In this document: piece by piece, positions 14,463 through 23,159 of the stretch
How the letters are laid out: each line of letters opens with the position of its first letter
Position numbering within the stretch: the stretch's first letter is position 1
Assembly: GCA_001870995.2 (NCBI GenBank)
Contig: MLAV02000025.1
Span: forward strand, 6,640-70,639
Direction of reading: 5' to 3'
Source: Chitinophaga sp. CB10
Lineage (GTDB): Bacteria; Bacteroidota; Bacteroidia; Chitinophagales; Chitinophagaceae
DNA: 64,000 bases
Program-made: the position numbers and the translations under genes
The notes under the pieces: generated by a model
What the model saw: the letters and a program-made list of their open reading frames with translations, nothing else
Told to the model about the DNA's origin: nothing
Database searches by the model: none

Positions 14463-17015
14463 ATGAAAAATTTTACCTTCCTCGCACTCCTCTGCTGCTG
14501 CCTCACGGCAGCCGGGCAACCGGCCACCCGCCTGCGGTGCGACTATCTCGTTCATCCACTGGGCATCGATAACCCACACCCGCGACTCTCCTGGCAATAT
14601 ACCAGCATGCCCGCAAACGCGCATATCCAGGTCTACCGCAGCGGTCAGCTGCTGTGGGATACCACCACCACTAACAATACCATCACCTACAACGGCCCTG
14701 CCCTGCAACCATTTACCGAATACCAATGGAAAGTAAACGGTACCACCGCCGCTTTTGAAACCGGTATGATGGACCGCCACAACTGGCAAGGCGACTGGAT
14801 CTCCGACCATCATCCCATTTCCTATAAACCAGCCCCGCTGTTCAGAAAGACATTCAACAATACCAAAACCATCGCCTCCGCACGCGCCTACATCGCTGCC
14901 GGCGGACTTTATGAACTGCATATCAACGGCCATAAGATCGGCAACCATCTGCTCGATCCCATGTACACCCGGTTCGACCGCCGCACGCTCTACGTGACCT
15001 ACGACGTTACGCGCGATCTCCAAGCCGGCCCTAACACCATCGGCGTTATCCTCGGTAACGGCTGGTATAACCACCAGTCCACCGCAGTGTGGTTCTTCGA
15101 TAAAGCGCCCTGGCGCAACCGCCCCACCTTTTGCCTGGATCTTCGTATAACCTTTACCGATGGCAGCTCCACCGTCATCAGCACAGGCAAGGACTGGAAG
15201 ACCTCCACCGGCGAAATTGTATTCAACAGCATTTACACCGGCGAACATCACGACCTCCGCCTGCAACAACCCGGCTGGGACCTGCCGGCCTTCAACGACA
15301 GCGCCTGGCACAACGTAATCCTCCGTTCCGCGCCGTCCGGCAACATCGTAGCGCAGGCCATGGCGCCCATCACCGCGGATACCGTAATACAGCCAATCAG
15401 CATGCATCGCTTCAGCGATACCAACTACGTATTTGACCTCGGCCGAAACATCGCAGGGGTGAGCCGCATCACGCTCAACGGCCCCGCCGGCACAGTCGTA
15501 AAACTTAAACATGCCGAGCAGCTGTATCCCAACGGCCATGCGGACATCTCCAACATCGATGTACACTACCGCCCTACGGACGATACTGACCCATTCCAGA
15601 CGGACATCTATATCCTAGACGGCAAGGGCCCGCACACTTTTTCCCCGGCCTTTAACTACAAGGGGTTTCAATATGTGGAAGTAACCAGCTCCCGGCCCAT
15701 CGCACTCACGAAGGAAAGTTTGCAGGGCGTGTTCATGCACAGTAACGTTGCGCCTACCGGCAGCTTTGAATCGTCCGATACCCTGCTGAATAAAATCCTG
15801 GCCGCCACCAACAACTCCTACCTCTCTAACCTCTACGGCTATCCGACGGATTGCCCGCAGCGGGAAAAGAACGGGTGGACCGGCGACGCACATATCGCAT
15901 CCGAAACAGGGCTCTATAACTTCGACGGTATCACCGTGTATGAAAAATGGTTGAACGACCACCTGGATGAACAACAGCCCAACGGCGTACTCCCCTCCAT
16001 CATCCCTACCGGCGGCTGGGGCTATGAATGGGGCAACGGACCCGACTGGACCAGCACCATTGCCATCATCCCGTGGAACCTCTACCTCTTCTACGGCGAT
16101 ACCACGGCATTGGCCCGCTGCTACCCTGCGATGAAACGGTATGTGGACCAGCTTACAGCCAGGAGCCCGGATGGCCTCTGCCCGTGGGGACTCGGCGACT
16201 GGGTGCCGGTTAAATCCGTCACACCGGTGCTCTTTACATCCACGGCTTACTACTTTACGGATGTAACCATCCTTGCCAAAACGGCTAAGTTGTTGGGGTA
16301 TGGAGAAGATTACCGCCACTACAGCCAACTGGCGGCGTTCATTAAAGATGCTTTCAACAGGAAATTCCTGGATCCACAGTCAGGCATATACGATAAAGGC
16401 TTCCAGACCGAGCAGTCTGTTGCCCTGCACTGGAACCTCGTGCCGGACTCCCTCCGCAGCAAGGTGGCCGCTGCGCTGGCAGCGCGCGTAAAGGCCGACG
16501 GCCTGAAGCTGGATGTTGGACTCCTGGGCACTAAAACCATCCTCAATGCGCTCAGCGATAACGGCTATGTCGACCTTGCCTACCAGCTGGCAACATCCGA
16601 TAAAGAACCTTCCTGGGGTTGGTGGATTAAAAATGGCGCAACGACCCTGTATGAAAACTGGCCGATTAATGCCAAATCGGACCTCTCGCGCAACCATATC
16701 ATGTTCGGCGAAATTGGGGCCTGGGCATACCGCACACTTGCAGGTATCAAACCGGACGAGACGGCGCCCGGCTTTAGCCATATTCTTTTCTCCCCAAAAT
16801 TTCCTAATGGATTAAACAGCGTAAGCTGCACCTACCAGAGCCTTTATGGCCCTGTAACTATAGACTGGAAAAGAAAAGGGAAGGATATTTTACTGACGGT
16901 AGGGCTGCCGGTAAATACAACGGCCAGGGTTACACTTAACAAGGAAATTGAATTGAGGCAGGCGGGGAAACATACAATCGTCATTAAAGCCGGCAACGCG
17001 GAACTGCTGAGATAG
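14463..17015 (+). CDS. Exported alpha-L-rhamnosidase, GH78
   Basis: 850 residues from ATG 14463, which opens a signal peptide (MKNFTFLALLCCCLTAAG). The order of parts is typical of GH78: an N-terminal Ig-like strand domain (PRLSWQY), a rhamnosidase N-domain (YELHINGHKIGNHLLDPMYT), an (alpha/alpha)6 catalytic barrel and a C-terminal beta domain. The catalytic region shows DCPQREKNGWTGD (Asp463, Glu468, Asp475) and a second acid at Glu731 in LYENW, the positions used by characterised GH78 enzymes. It releases terminal L-rhamnose, for example from rhamnogalacturonan or flavonoid glycosides, in the periplasm or outside. A second GH78 lies at 48816-51065. The gene stands alone between the nuclease-like gene and the convergent antiporter gene. 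Confidence 0.93.
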   Translation: MKNFTFLALLCCCLTAAGQPATRLRCDYLVHPLGIDNPHPRLSWQYTSMPANAHIQVYRSGQLLWDTTTTNNTITYNGPALQPFTEYQWKVNGTTAAFETGMMDRHNWQGDWISDHHPISYKPAPLFRKTFNNTKTIASARAYIAAGGLYELHINGHKIGNHLLDPMYTRFDRRTLYVTYDVTRDLQAGPNTIGVILGNGWYNHQSTAVWFFDKAPWRNRPTFCLDLRITFTDGSSTVISTGKDWKTSTGEIVFNSIYTGEHHDLRLQQPGWDLPAFNDSAWHNVILRSAPSGNIVAQAMAPITADTVIQPISMHRFSDTNYVFDLGRNIAGVSRITLNGPAGTVVKLKHAEQLYPNGHADISNIDVHYRPTDDTDPFQTDIYILDGKGPHTFSPAFNYKGFQYVEVTSSRPIALTKESLQGVFMHSNVAPTGSFESSDTLLNKILAATNNSYLSNLYGYPTDCPQREKNGWTGDAHIASETGLYNFDGITVYEKWLNDHLDEQQPNGVLPSIIPTGGWGYEWGNGPDWTSTIAIIPWNLYLFYGDTTALARCYPAMKRYVDQLTARSPDGLCPWGLGDWVPVKSVTPVLFTSTAYYFTDVTILAKTAKLLGYGEDYRHYSQLAAFIKDAFNRKFLDPQSGIYDKGFQTEQSVALHWNLVPDSLRSKVAAALAARVKADGLKLDVGLLGTKTILNALSDNGYVDLAYQLATSDKEPSWGWWIKNGATTLYENWPINAKSDLSRNHIMFGEIGAWAYRTLAGIKPDETAPGFSHILFSPKFPNGLNSVSCTYQSLYGPVTIDWKRKGKDILLTVGLPVNTTARVTLNKEIELRQAGKHTIVIKAGNAELLR

Positions 17016-17139
17016 CAGAAGAAGGCAACGTGGAAAAACTGTAATATCCCAGCAGAAAAAAGTACTCAAGCATTTTCCAAAAAACCTACGCACCGGAGGC
17101 AAAAAAGAAAGTCCTGCAAATGCCCACCTCCACAAAATC

Positions 17140-17164
17140 CGCAGGGAGCCCCCCGCTCCCTGCG
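17140..17164 (-). terminator. Terminator of the antiporter operon
   Basis: CGCAGGGAGC / GCTCCCTGCG (17140-17149 and 17155-17164) forms a 10-bp stem. On the minus strand it is followed by GATTTTG, so it mainly ends the minus-strand operon and may also stop the convergent rhamnosidase transcript. Confidence 0.7.
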
Positions 17165-17172
17165 CTAAAATC

Positions 17173-18765
17173 TTATCCTATTTCAAACTGCAACCTCAGC
17201 TTCTCCTCCTCTACATCCAGCAATTCATGGAACTTCCGGATCACCTCACTGTCCATCGCCAGGTCCTTATTTAACTCCTTTAGCACTTCCCGCTGATGTT
17301 CTATCAACTCCAGGGAAATGGTCAGGTACTGCTCTCTATCCCGCACGGAGCCGGCTTCCCGGTTCGTAAGCAGGTGCAGCTCCCGCAGTTCCTCCCGCAG
17401 CGTGTTCACGACATTATTATTCTGAATAGCTTCACTGTGATAGCTGTCCAGGAACTGCATGCTGCGCTGCAACAAGTGCTTGCGCACGCTCGCTTCCTGC
17501 TCTTTGAGAGGCAAGGCATGGTCCTCGTCCTCCGGGTTGGTGAGCCGGATGATCCAGGGCAGGGTAAGCCCCTGTACCACGAGCGTCAGGAGTATAACCG
17601 TAAATGTTATAAACAGGATCAGGTTACGTTGCGGAAACCGCAGCCCGTTATCCATCATCACGGGGATGGACAAGGCCGCCGCCAGCGACACTACGCCGCG
17701 CATGCCCGCCCAGCCTATTACAATAGGCCCTCTCCAGCCCGGGCGGTTACTAGCCGTGGTAATATATTTGCTGGCAAATACCGTAAACGCGGATGCGCCG
17801 AGCGTGCAAAGCAATCGCCCTACGATGAGCACCAGGGTGATGATCACGCCGTATTTTATCGCTTCGCCCACGCTGCGGGTACCCAGCTCCTTAACGATGA
17901 CCGGCAATGCCAGCCCGATGAGCATAAATACAAGCCCGTTCAATATAAACACCAGCGTAGCCCATACCTCGGTGCCGGCTATACGGCTCCTGTTGGATAA
18001 AAACAAATGGCTCCGGGAAGAGAGGAATAACCCGCCGGAAACCACTGCCAGCACGCCGGACCCGTGAAACTGCTCTGCCGTGATATACATCACATACGGC
18101 GCCGTGAGCGTGAGCACAATATCTATCTGCGTGGTCGTAGGCAGCCAGCGGTGGATGACGTAATAAATGCCGCCGATCAGCAAGCCGATTGCCACGCCCG
18201 CCACAATCACCACTACAAAACTGCCGGCAGCTTTATAAAATACAAACTGCCCCGTGGTAACGGCCAGCATGGCAAACCGCATGATGATCAGGGAGCTGGC
18301 ATCGTTCAATAAACTTTCCCCTTCCAGGATGGAGCTGAGCGCCTTCGGCACCCGGACGTTCTTGAGGATGGTGGTAGCCGATACGGCATCCGGCGGCGAT
18401 ACGATGCCGCCAAGCAGGAAGCCCAGCGCCAGCGTAAAGCCGGGGATCAGCGCGTAGGATACCACCGCCACCATACTCGCCGTCACAATCACGATCAGGA
18501 ATGCAAAGCTGAAAATGATCCGGCGCCATCGCCAGAAATCCTTCCAGGAAGTGTACCAGGCGGCCTCGTACAGCAACGGCGGCAGAAAGATCAGGAGGAT
18601 CAGTTCGGGGTTGATCTCTATGGAAGGCATGGCCTTCATGGTACTGAGTACCAGTCCGCCGATGCAAAGGACAATAGGATATGCTATTTTCAGCCGTCCC
18701 GCCAGCATTATCAACAGGAGTATGACAAATACCAGCGAGATGTGCTGAATAAATGATGCTAACAT
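17173..18765 (-). CDS. Na+/H+ antiporter, CPA1 family
   Basis: 530 residues with about 12 hydrophobic segments over residues 1-410 and a charged cytoplasmic tail (about 420-530) rich in Glu, Leu and Arg that could form coiled coils. Family motifs are present: GGIVSPPDAVSATTIL with the ion-binding Asp126, and EGESLLNDASS with Asp156. Such inner-membrane antiporters exchange cytoplasmic Na+ (or K+) for protons in pH and salt homeostasis. Its start lies 7 bp after the stop of the dehydrogenase gene, so the two are co-transcribed. It could equally favour K+; the sequence does not decide this. Confidence 0.9.
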   Translation of the reverse strand: MLASFIQHISLVFVILLLIMLAGRLKIAYPIVLCIGGLVLSTMKAMPSIEINPELILLIFLPPLLYEAAWYTSWKDFWRWRRIIFSFAFLIVIVTASMVAVVSYALIPGFTLALGFLLGGIVSPPDAVSATTILKNVRVPKALSSILEGESLLNDASSLIIMRFAMLAVTTGQFVFYKAAGSFVVVIVAGVAIGLLIGGIYYVIHRWLPTTTQIDIVLTLTAPYVMYITAEQFHGSGVLAVVSGGLFLSSRSHLFLSNRSRIAGTEVWATLVFILNGLVFMLIGLALPVIVKELGTRSVGEAIKYGVIITLVLIVGRLLCTLGASAFTVFASKYITTASNRPGWRGPIVIGWAGMRGVVSLAAALSIPVMMDNGLRFPQRNLILFITFTVILLTLVVQGLTLPWIIRLTNPEDEDHALPLKEQEASVRKHLLQRSMQFLDSYHSEAIQNNNVVNTLREELRELHLLTNREAGSVRDREQYLTISLELIEHQREVLKELNKDLAMDSEVIRKFHELLDVEEEKLRLQFEIG

Positions 18766-18772
18766 GTGATGT

Positions 18773-19624
18773 TTATTTTACTGCGCCGCTGCCGATGATT
18801 GTCCAGTCCTGGTTGCCATGGCCTTTGGCGATCCACTGATCCATCACCTGGGCGATAGTAGGAATAATATTCAGCGGCACGCCTGCCTGCGCCGCTTCCT
18901 GCATGAACAGGCCGGTATCCTTGCGGGCCATGTTCAGTTCCCAGGAAGGCTGACTGTAATCGCCGCCGGTCATACGCTGGATTCGCGTAGGCAGCGTGTT
19001 CGCGGGGTTCCATACTTTAAACAGTTCAGCCACCGCATCTACCGGCACTTCCAGCGCTTTGGCCAGCGCAAAGGTATCTGCCAGGCCGGCGGTGAAGGTA
19101 ACGAGGAAGAGGTTACCGATCAGTTTCAGGCTGGCAGCGCGGCCTGTTTCCTCCCCGAGGTTTAAGAGCTTCCCGGTCATGGGCGCCAGCAGCGGTTCCA
19201 TTTTGGCAATGAGGGACTGGTCCCCGGAGAGCAGCATAAACCCGCTGCCTTCCAGCGCGTTGGCAGGGCCCATAAATACCGGCGCATGCAGGTAGGTAAA
19301 ACCTTTCGCCTGCCAGTCGGCCGTGCGTTTAATAGCGCCTTCCCGGCTGGTGGTAGTGTGGTCCACGATGATGGCCCCCGGTTGTAATCCCGGCAGGGCG
19401 CTGGCTAGCACTTCGTCCACTGCGGCATCGTCCTTCACGACGATGTGTACACGGTCAGCGCCGCGCACGGCATCCGCCACCTGTTCGAAGGCTACCGCGC
19501 CATCTGCTTCCAATGCTTTTGCTTTGGAGGCCGTGCGGTTCCATACCTGCACGTCCTCTCCTCTTCTACGTAAGGCTTTCACGAAATTGGAACCCAAAAG
19601 GCCCATTCCTAAAAATGCTATCAT
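18773..19624 (-). CDS. NAD(P)-dependent beta-hydroxyacid dehydrogenase (6PGDH-like family)
   Basis: 283 residues. An N-terminal Rossmann motif (FLGMGLLGSNFVKAL, residues 4-18) is followed by the second-domain motif KLIGN with catalytic Lys167 and Asn171. This is the family of 3-hydroxyisobutyrate and tartronate semialdehyde reductases and of imine reductases. The canonical substrate loop (DAPVSGG) reads HAPVFMGP at about residues 113-120, so the substrate may differ from the well-known members. First gene of a two-gene operon with the antiporter. Confidence 0.85.
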   Translation of the reverse strand: MIAFLGMGLLGSNFVKALRRRGEDVQVWNRTASKAKALEADGAVAFEQVADAVRGADRVHIVVKDDAAVDEVLASALPGLQPGAIIVDHTTTSREGAIKRTADWQAKGFTYLHAPVFMGPANALEGSGFMLLSGDQSLIAKMEPLLAPMTGKLLNLGEETGRAASLKLIGNLFLVTFTAGLADTFALAKALEVPVDAVAELFKVWNPANTLPTRIQRMTGGDYSQPSWELNMARKDTGLFMQEAAQAGVPLNIIPTIAQVMDQWIAKGHGNQDWTIIGSGAVK

Positions 19625-19790
19625 AAGTCTGTGTTTATTACTTTATTGCAATTTTAAAGATAGCAAAAAACCGGACGAGGGAATTACGCCGGTAATAGCT
19701 AAAAAATCCCGGATGGTCTATTTGTACCTTCAATAATCCGTTACAGTTGGTATGTTGGCAACAAGAATTCCTGTTAAAAACACCCATTGT

Positions 19791-20384
19791 ATGAGTAAGC
19801 GGATGATCTTACCCTTGTTGCTGCTGGCAGGATGCCTGCATGCCTATGGCCAGGGGTTGCATTTCGGCGCCAAGGCGGGCGCAAACCTGTTCAAGATTAC
19901 CGGCGAAGGCATCAAGCCGGGCTACAAACCCGGTATCCAGCTGGGGTTGCTCAGCTCCTGGGACTTCAACCGGAAAGTGGGCGTGCAGGCGGAGCTGCAG
20001 TACTCGCAGGCCAACGCTACCCGCGATGCCAACTTCAGCGCCAAATACATCAGCAATAACAACCCCGAGGGGAGCGCAAAGGTTCAACTGGGCTATGTGA
20101 CCATCCCCCTGTTGTTAAAGTATAACCTTAACCGTTATTTCACCCTTAATGCGGGGCCTGAATACAGCATCCTTTTTTACAGCAATGAGGACCTGCTGAT
20201 GTACAACCGCGATGCGTTCAAACGCAGCAATTTCGGGTTATCCGCCGGGTTGACCCTGAACGTGCAGCCGGTGCATTTCTATGGGCGGTTTGTACAGGGG
20301 CTTTCCAATATCAACGGGATTGACGACCGGTATCAATGGAAATCGCAGCAGATACAGGTGGGAATAGGGGTAGATATTAAATAA
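19791..20384 (+). CDS. Porin-like outer membrane beta-barrel protein
   Basis: 197 residues from ATG 19791, which opens a signal (MSKRMILPLLLLAGCLHAYG). The mature protein reads as alternating strands with Gly and aromatic turns (LHFGAKAGANLFKIT, VGVQAELQYSQ, YVTIPLLLKYNLN, FTLNAGPEYSILF, VQVGIGVDIK-like end), matching the small PorT/OMP barrel family of Bacteroidetes. LAGC could be read as a lipobox, but the following AYGQ fits ordinary signal cleavage. Its function (porin, structural or secretion accessory) cannot be told. ATG 19803 is another possible start. Confidence 0.8.
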   Translation: MSKRMILPLLLLAGCLHAYGQGLHFGAKAGANLFKITGEGIKPGYKPGIQLGLLSSWDFNRKVGVQAELQYSQANATRDANFSAKYISNNNPEGSAKVQLGYVTIPLLLKYNLNRYFTLNAGPEYSILFYSNEDLLMYNRDAFKRSNFGLSAGLTLNVQPVHFYGRFVQGLSNINGIDDRYQWKSQQIQVGIGVDIK

Positions 20385-20459
20385 CCGGGGGTGAAAATCG
20401 CAGTAAATCCATGCAGCCGTTAAATAACAGGCGCTTGCGGCATCAATGGAAATCGCAGC
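20332..20459 (+). repeat. 18-bp direct repeat at and beyond the barrel gene end
   Basis: ATCAATGGAAATCGCAGC occurs at 20332-20349 inside the barrel gene and again at 20442-20459 after its stop, exactly 110 bp apart. A shorter AAATCGCAG lies between them. This suggests a small decayed duplication. Confidence 0.6.
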
Positions 20460-20519
20460 CATCCAATAACTTCCGCAGCGCGCACCCGGCCGGGCCAGTT
20501 ACGCGCCGCCATCATCTCA

Positions 20520-21473
20520 TCAATTCACCTTTACCTGTATGCCAGGTTGCAGCTCATACCCTTTCGCGCCTTTATAAACATAGCGCTGCACCATCACAAA
20601 CTTCCCTGACTTCTTACTCTTCTTCAACTGGCTGGCTACTTCCTGCGGAAATCCTTCCAGGTCCGCCGTATCATAGTTTCCTTTCGTCGTGATCACGATA
20701 TCCCTGAAATACTTTTTATCGCTGGCCGGCACGGCATAGGTGCTGGTCCATTTACTCAGGTCCCCTTCCTCCGGATCGCCGCCGCTCTTCTCCGTCGCAA
20801 AGGCCGCCATGATCTGCTGGTAAGTACCATTGATGCCGGCAATCATATACAGGGTGCTGTAGAAAGGTCCGCCACCAGGGCCGTTGCTGTGTTTGATCAC
20901 AAACGCATACTGGTCCTGCCCGATCAGCAGGGCTTTAGGCGTAGGGCATTGACTAAACGCGCCATAGGCTTTGATGGCGGGGGCATACATCCGCAACTTC
21001 CAGCCGGCATCCGTCTTCACAAATTTGGCCAGGCCGAGCAGGCCGCCCGTAAAGCGGGAGGTCTGGAAGCCGTCTTCCTCAAACTCGGAGTGGTTAAAGC
21101 TGATCACTTTGTACTGCATCCCCGTGGAGTCCCGGAAGTCCATGGTGTTGATCAGGCGCGTGGCCACCCCGTTCTTATAGGGGAAGGGCAGCACTTCGTC
21201 CTCATTGGCATCCGGGTAAGTCACTGCCTTACAGGTAGGGCAGGTCCAGTTGATCATTTCATTTTTATAGGCGGCGGTGGAGAGATTGTAGTGTCGTCCG
21301 GGAAACAGCGCCTCCAGGGCTTTTTCCCCATGGAAGGGATCCGGGAGAACGAGGTCCCTGGCGGGCAGCAGTACGGTATCACCTACGGTTTTTTTCTTCA
21401 GCACAACGTCTGATTGGGCATAGCTGCCGGCGGCCGTCAGCAGGCCGGCAAGGAAAGGTAAGAGGAACCTCAT
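20520..21473 (-). CDS. Secreted protein of unknown function
   Basis: 317 residues with a signal peptide (MRFLLPFLAGLLTAAGSYAQ). I do not recognise a domain. One CPTC pair (Cys77, Cys80) could bind metal or form a redox disulfide. The segment PFPYKNGVATRLINTMDF and the GPGGGPFYSTLYMIAG loop look like parts of a globular beta-rich protein, and the C-terminus is Lys-rich. It stands alone on the minus strand with the candidate small-RNA region upstream. It is probably a periplasmic or outer-membrane-associated protein. Confidence 0.7.
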   Translation of the reverse strand: MRFLLPFLAGLLTAAGSYAQSDVVLKKKTVGDTVLLPARDLVLPDPFHGEKALEALFPGRHYNLSTAAYKNEMINWTCPTCKAVTYPDANEDEVLPFPYKNGVATRLINTMDFRDSTGMQYKVISFNHSEFEEDGFQTSRFTGGLLGLAKFVKTDAGWKLRMYAPAIKAYGAFSQCPTPKALLIGQDQYAFVIKHSNGPGGGPFYSTLYMIAGINGTYQQIMAAFATEKSGGDPEEGDLSKWTSTYAVPASDKKYFRDIVITTKGNYDTADLEGFPQEVASQLKKSKKSGKFVMVQRYVYKGAKGYELQPGIQVKVN

Positions 21474-21696
21474 GGAATAAATATTATGGAAACTACTAGC
21501 AATTGTGGGTGCAAATGTGGGGATTTTTTTGGTTTGCCCACCTTAAAAAGTGCTGAAAATTTCCTGGCAGGGCCACCGGGGACCGGGGGAAATAACAGGA
21601 TCCCAGGCCCCGCCCCCAAACAGGTGATTTTCCCCCGTGCAAAAAGGGTGTTTTCACCCTGCCGTAAAATTGCCGCGGCTATTAGTTTTGTATAAC

Positions 21697-21790
21697 GCTA
21701 ATGACTCTACGAACTCGTACATCCAGTGACGACTCTATTTGCTCAAGACGACAAGTACCCGTCCTGTTTTCTCTACCAGGACACTTTTTT
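21697..21790 (+). ncRNA. Candidate small RNA in a 355-bp gene-free gap
   Basis: The gap 21474-21828 has no convincing gene. TAGTTTTG (21683-21690) fits the Bacteroidetes -7 element TAnnTTTG, and about 75 bp later GTCCTG-N10-CAGGAC (21761-21782) is followed by AC and six T, a plus-strand terminator. Neither flanking gene reads on the plus strand, so the terminator needs another transcript. A predicted RNA of roughly 94 nt results. No matching -33 element was found, so support is partial. Confidence 0.35.
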
Positions 21791-21828
21791 GGAACATGTA
21801 TGGTATTTCATCCCTTGTTCCCCCAAAA

Positions 21829-22665
21829 TCACTTCAGGATCATAACCGGCAGCCTGGCCGCCTTGTAAATCCCCTCCGAAATACTTTTATGCGTCAGCGA
21901 GTACAGGAAACTGTGCTTACCCGGCAATGCTACAATCAGGCTTACCTGGTGATGATCCGCATAATCCACAATGGCGCTGATAATGTCATTGTCGCTGCTG
22001 TACTCAATGCGGTAATTATACCGTTCCAAATACGTCTTGACGGTATTGACAGCCGTATTGAACTCCGGCGAGGGCTGTAAGTAATGCTGCTGGGGATCCA
22101 CGTTGAGCACAATCAGCTCCTCCGGCACCCAGAGGGGCGATTGCTGGAAAGTCTGCATCTTATCCAGGGTTTTGAACGCTTTGAAGTCCACCGGGATGAG
22201 CGCTTTCGTAACAGGCTGATAAGCCATGCCGGCGGGCACCACCAGCAACCTTACGGGGCTGGTCCGGGCAATGGCTATCAGCAATGCGCTGATGGGGTCG
22301 TCGCTATTTTTATTTTGCAGCAGGATCAGCTGGGGCGCATCTTCCCTGACGGCCCACGCAATGGCGCGCAGCAGCGGCTCTTCGCTCCAGGCCATTTTCA
22401 CGTCCACGCTTTCCCCCAGCTTCTTTTGCAGGGCCTGCGCCAGGTCGTTCAGTTTCCACATCACATCTTCCCGCCAGTCGGAAATATTGTCCGGGTTGAC
22501 CGCCACGTAGTCGGCGGACATGGCCATGGTGCTGAACACATTTTCGTACAGCGATTGTAACAGCACCACCCGTTCATATTTGTACTGCGTTGCCCAGGCC
22601 GCTGCAAAATCTATCAGCGCAAAATCGGTAGTATTGGCGTCTACGGGTATCAGTAATGTTTTCAT
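21829..22665 (-). CDS. Tandem-domain universal stress protein
   Basis: 278 residues made of two UspA-like halves: residues 1-145 (start MKTLLIPVDANTTDFALIDF, end RLLVVPAGM) and 150-278 (KALIPVDFKAF to RLPVMILK). The ATP-loop GxxG of nucleotide-binding Usp proteins is not evident, so nucleotide binding is doubtful. It starts 2 bp after the MarR gene stop and is the last gene of the efflux operon. Co-expression with a drug pump suggests a role in the same stress response. Confidence 0.85.
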   Translation of the reverse strand: MKTLLIPVDANTTDFALIDFAAAWATQYKYERVVLLQSLYENVFSTMAMSADYVAVNPDNISDWREDVMWKLNDLAQALQKKLGESVDVKMAWSEEPLLRAIAWAVREDAPQLILLQNKNSDDPISALLIAIARTSPVRLLVVPAGMAYQPVTKALIPVDFKAFKTLDKMQTFQQSPLWVPEELIVLNVDPQQHYLQPSPEFNTAVNTVKTYLERYNYRIEYSSDNDIISAIVDYADHHQVSLIVALPGKHSFLYSLTHKSISEGIYKAARLPVMILK

Positions 22666-22667
22666 CG

Positions 22668-23120
22668 TTATAATTGCTTCAGATTTTCGTTCATTTTACG
22701 GGCTACAGAGAGGGCATTCAGCACATCCTTGGTCTGTAATTCCCGGGTAGCTTTTTCATACATCTCCGTTACCCAGGGATTTAATTTTTCCATCAGCAAC
22801 TTCCCCTTCTCCGTAATATAAATCAGTTTATTCCTGCGGTCGCGCTGATCCTCCGTTCTTTCCGCCAACCCTTTTTTCACCAGGTTGTCGATCAGGTAGG
22901 TCATGCTGGATTTATCCTTTACAATAATATCTGCGATCTCCTGCTGGTTGAGCCCTCCCCGCCGGTACACCAGCCCGAGGATTTCCACCAGCTCCATGCT
23001 GATGTCCCAGTTGTTTTCCTTAATCTTTACATGCACGTACTGCCGCAGCGAATTGCGCATCTCCGCCATTTCGCGCCACAGGTCACGGGCCAGCTCCGTT
23101 AAGTTTTTTGTAGGTTCCAT
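22668..23120 (-). CDS. MarR-family transcriptional regulator of the efflux operon
   Basis: 150 residues from ATG 23120 (a GTG at 23147 in frame is less likely). A winged-helix domain is clear: GLNQQEIADIIVKDKSSMTY is the helix-turn-helix and RTEDQRDRRNKLIYITEKG the wing. MarR dimers repress operons next to them and release DNA on binding a small ligand. It lies between the DHA2 pump and the universal stress gene, and a palindrome over the operon promoter at 24785-24798 is its likely operator. Confidence 0.88.
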   Translation of the reverse strand: MEPTKNLTELARDLWREMAEMRNSLRQYVHVKIKENNWDISMELVEILGLVYRRGGLNQQEIADIIVKDKSSMTYLIDNLVKKGLAERTEDQRDRRNKLIYITEKGKLLMEKLNPWVTEMYEKATRELQTKDVLNALSVARKMNENLKQL

Positions 23121-23159
23121 ATCAACAAATATATTGTATTCGGCCACACGCCGGAAAAA

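Noticed and set aside
21486..21695. Plus-strand gene of 69 codons in the gap upstream of the secreted protein
   Set aside because: It has no recognisable family, odd composition and ends at the candidate -7 box; the stretch reads as non-coding.
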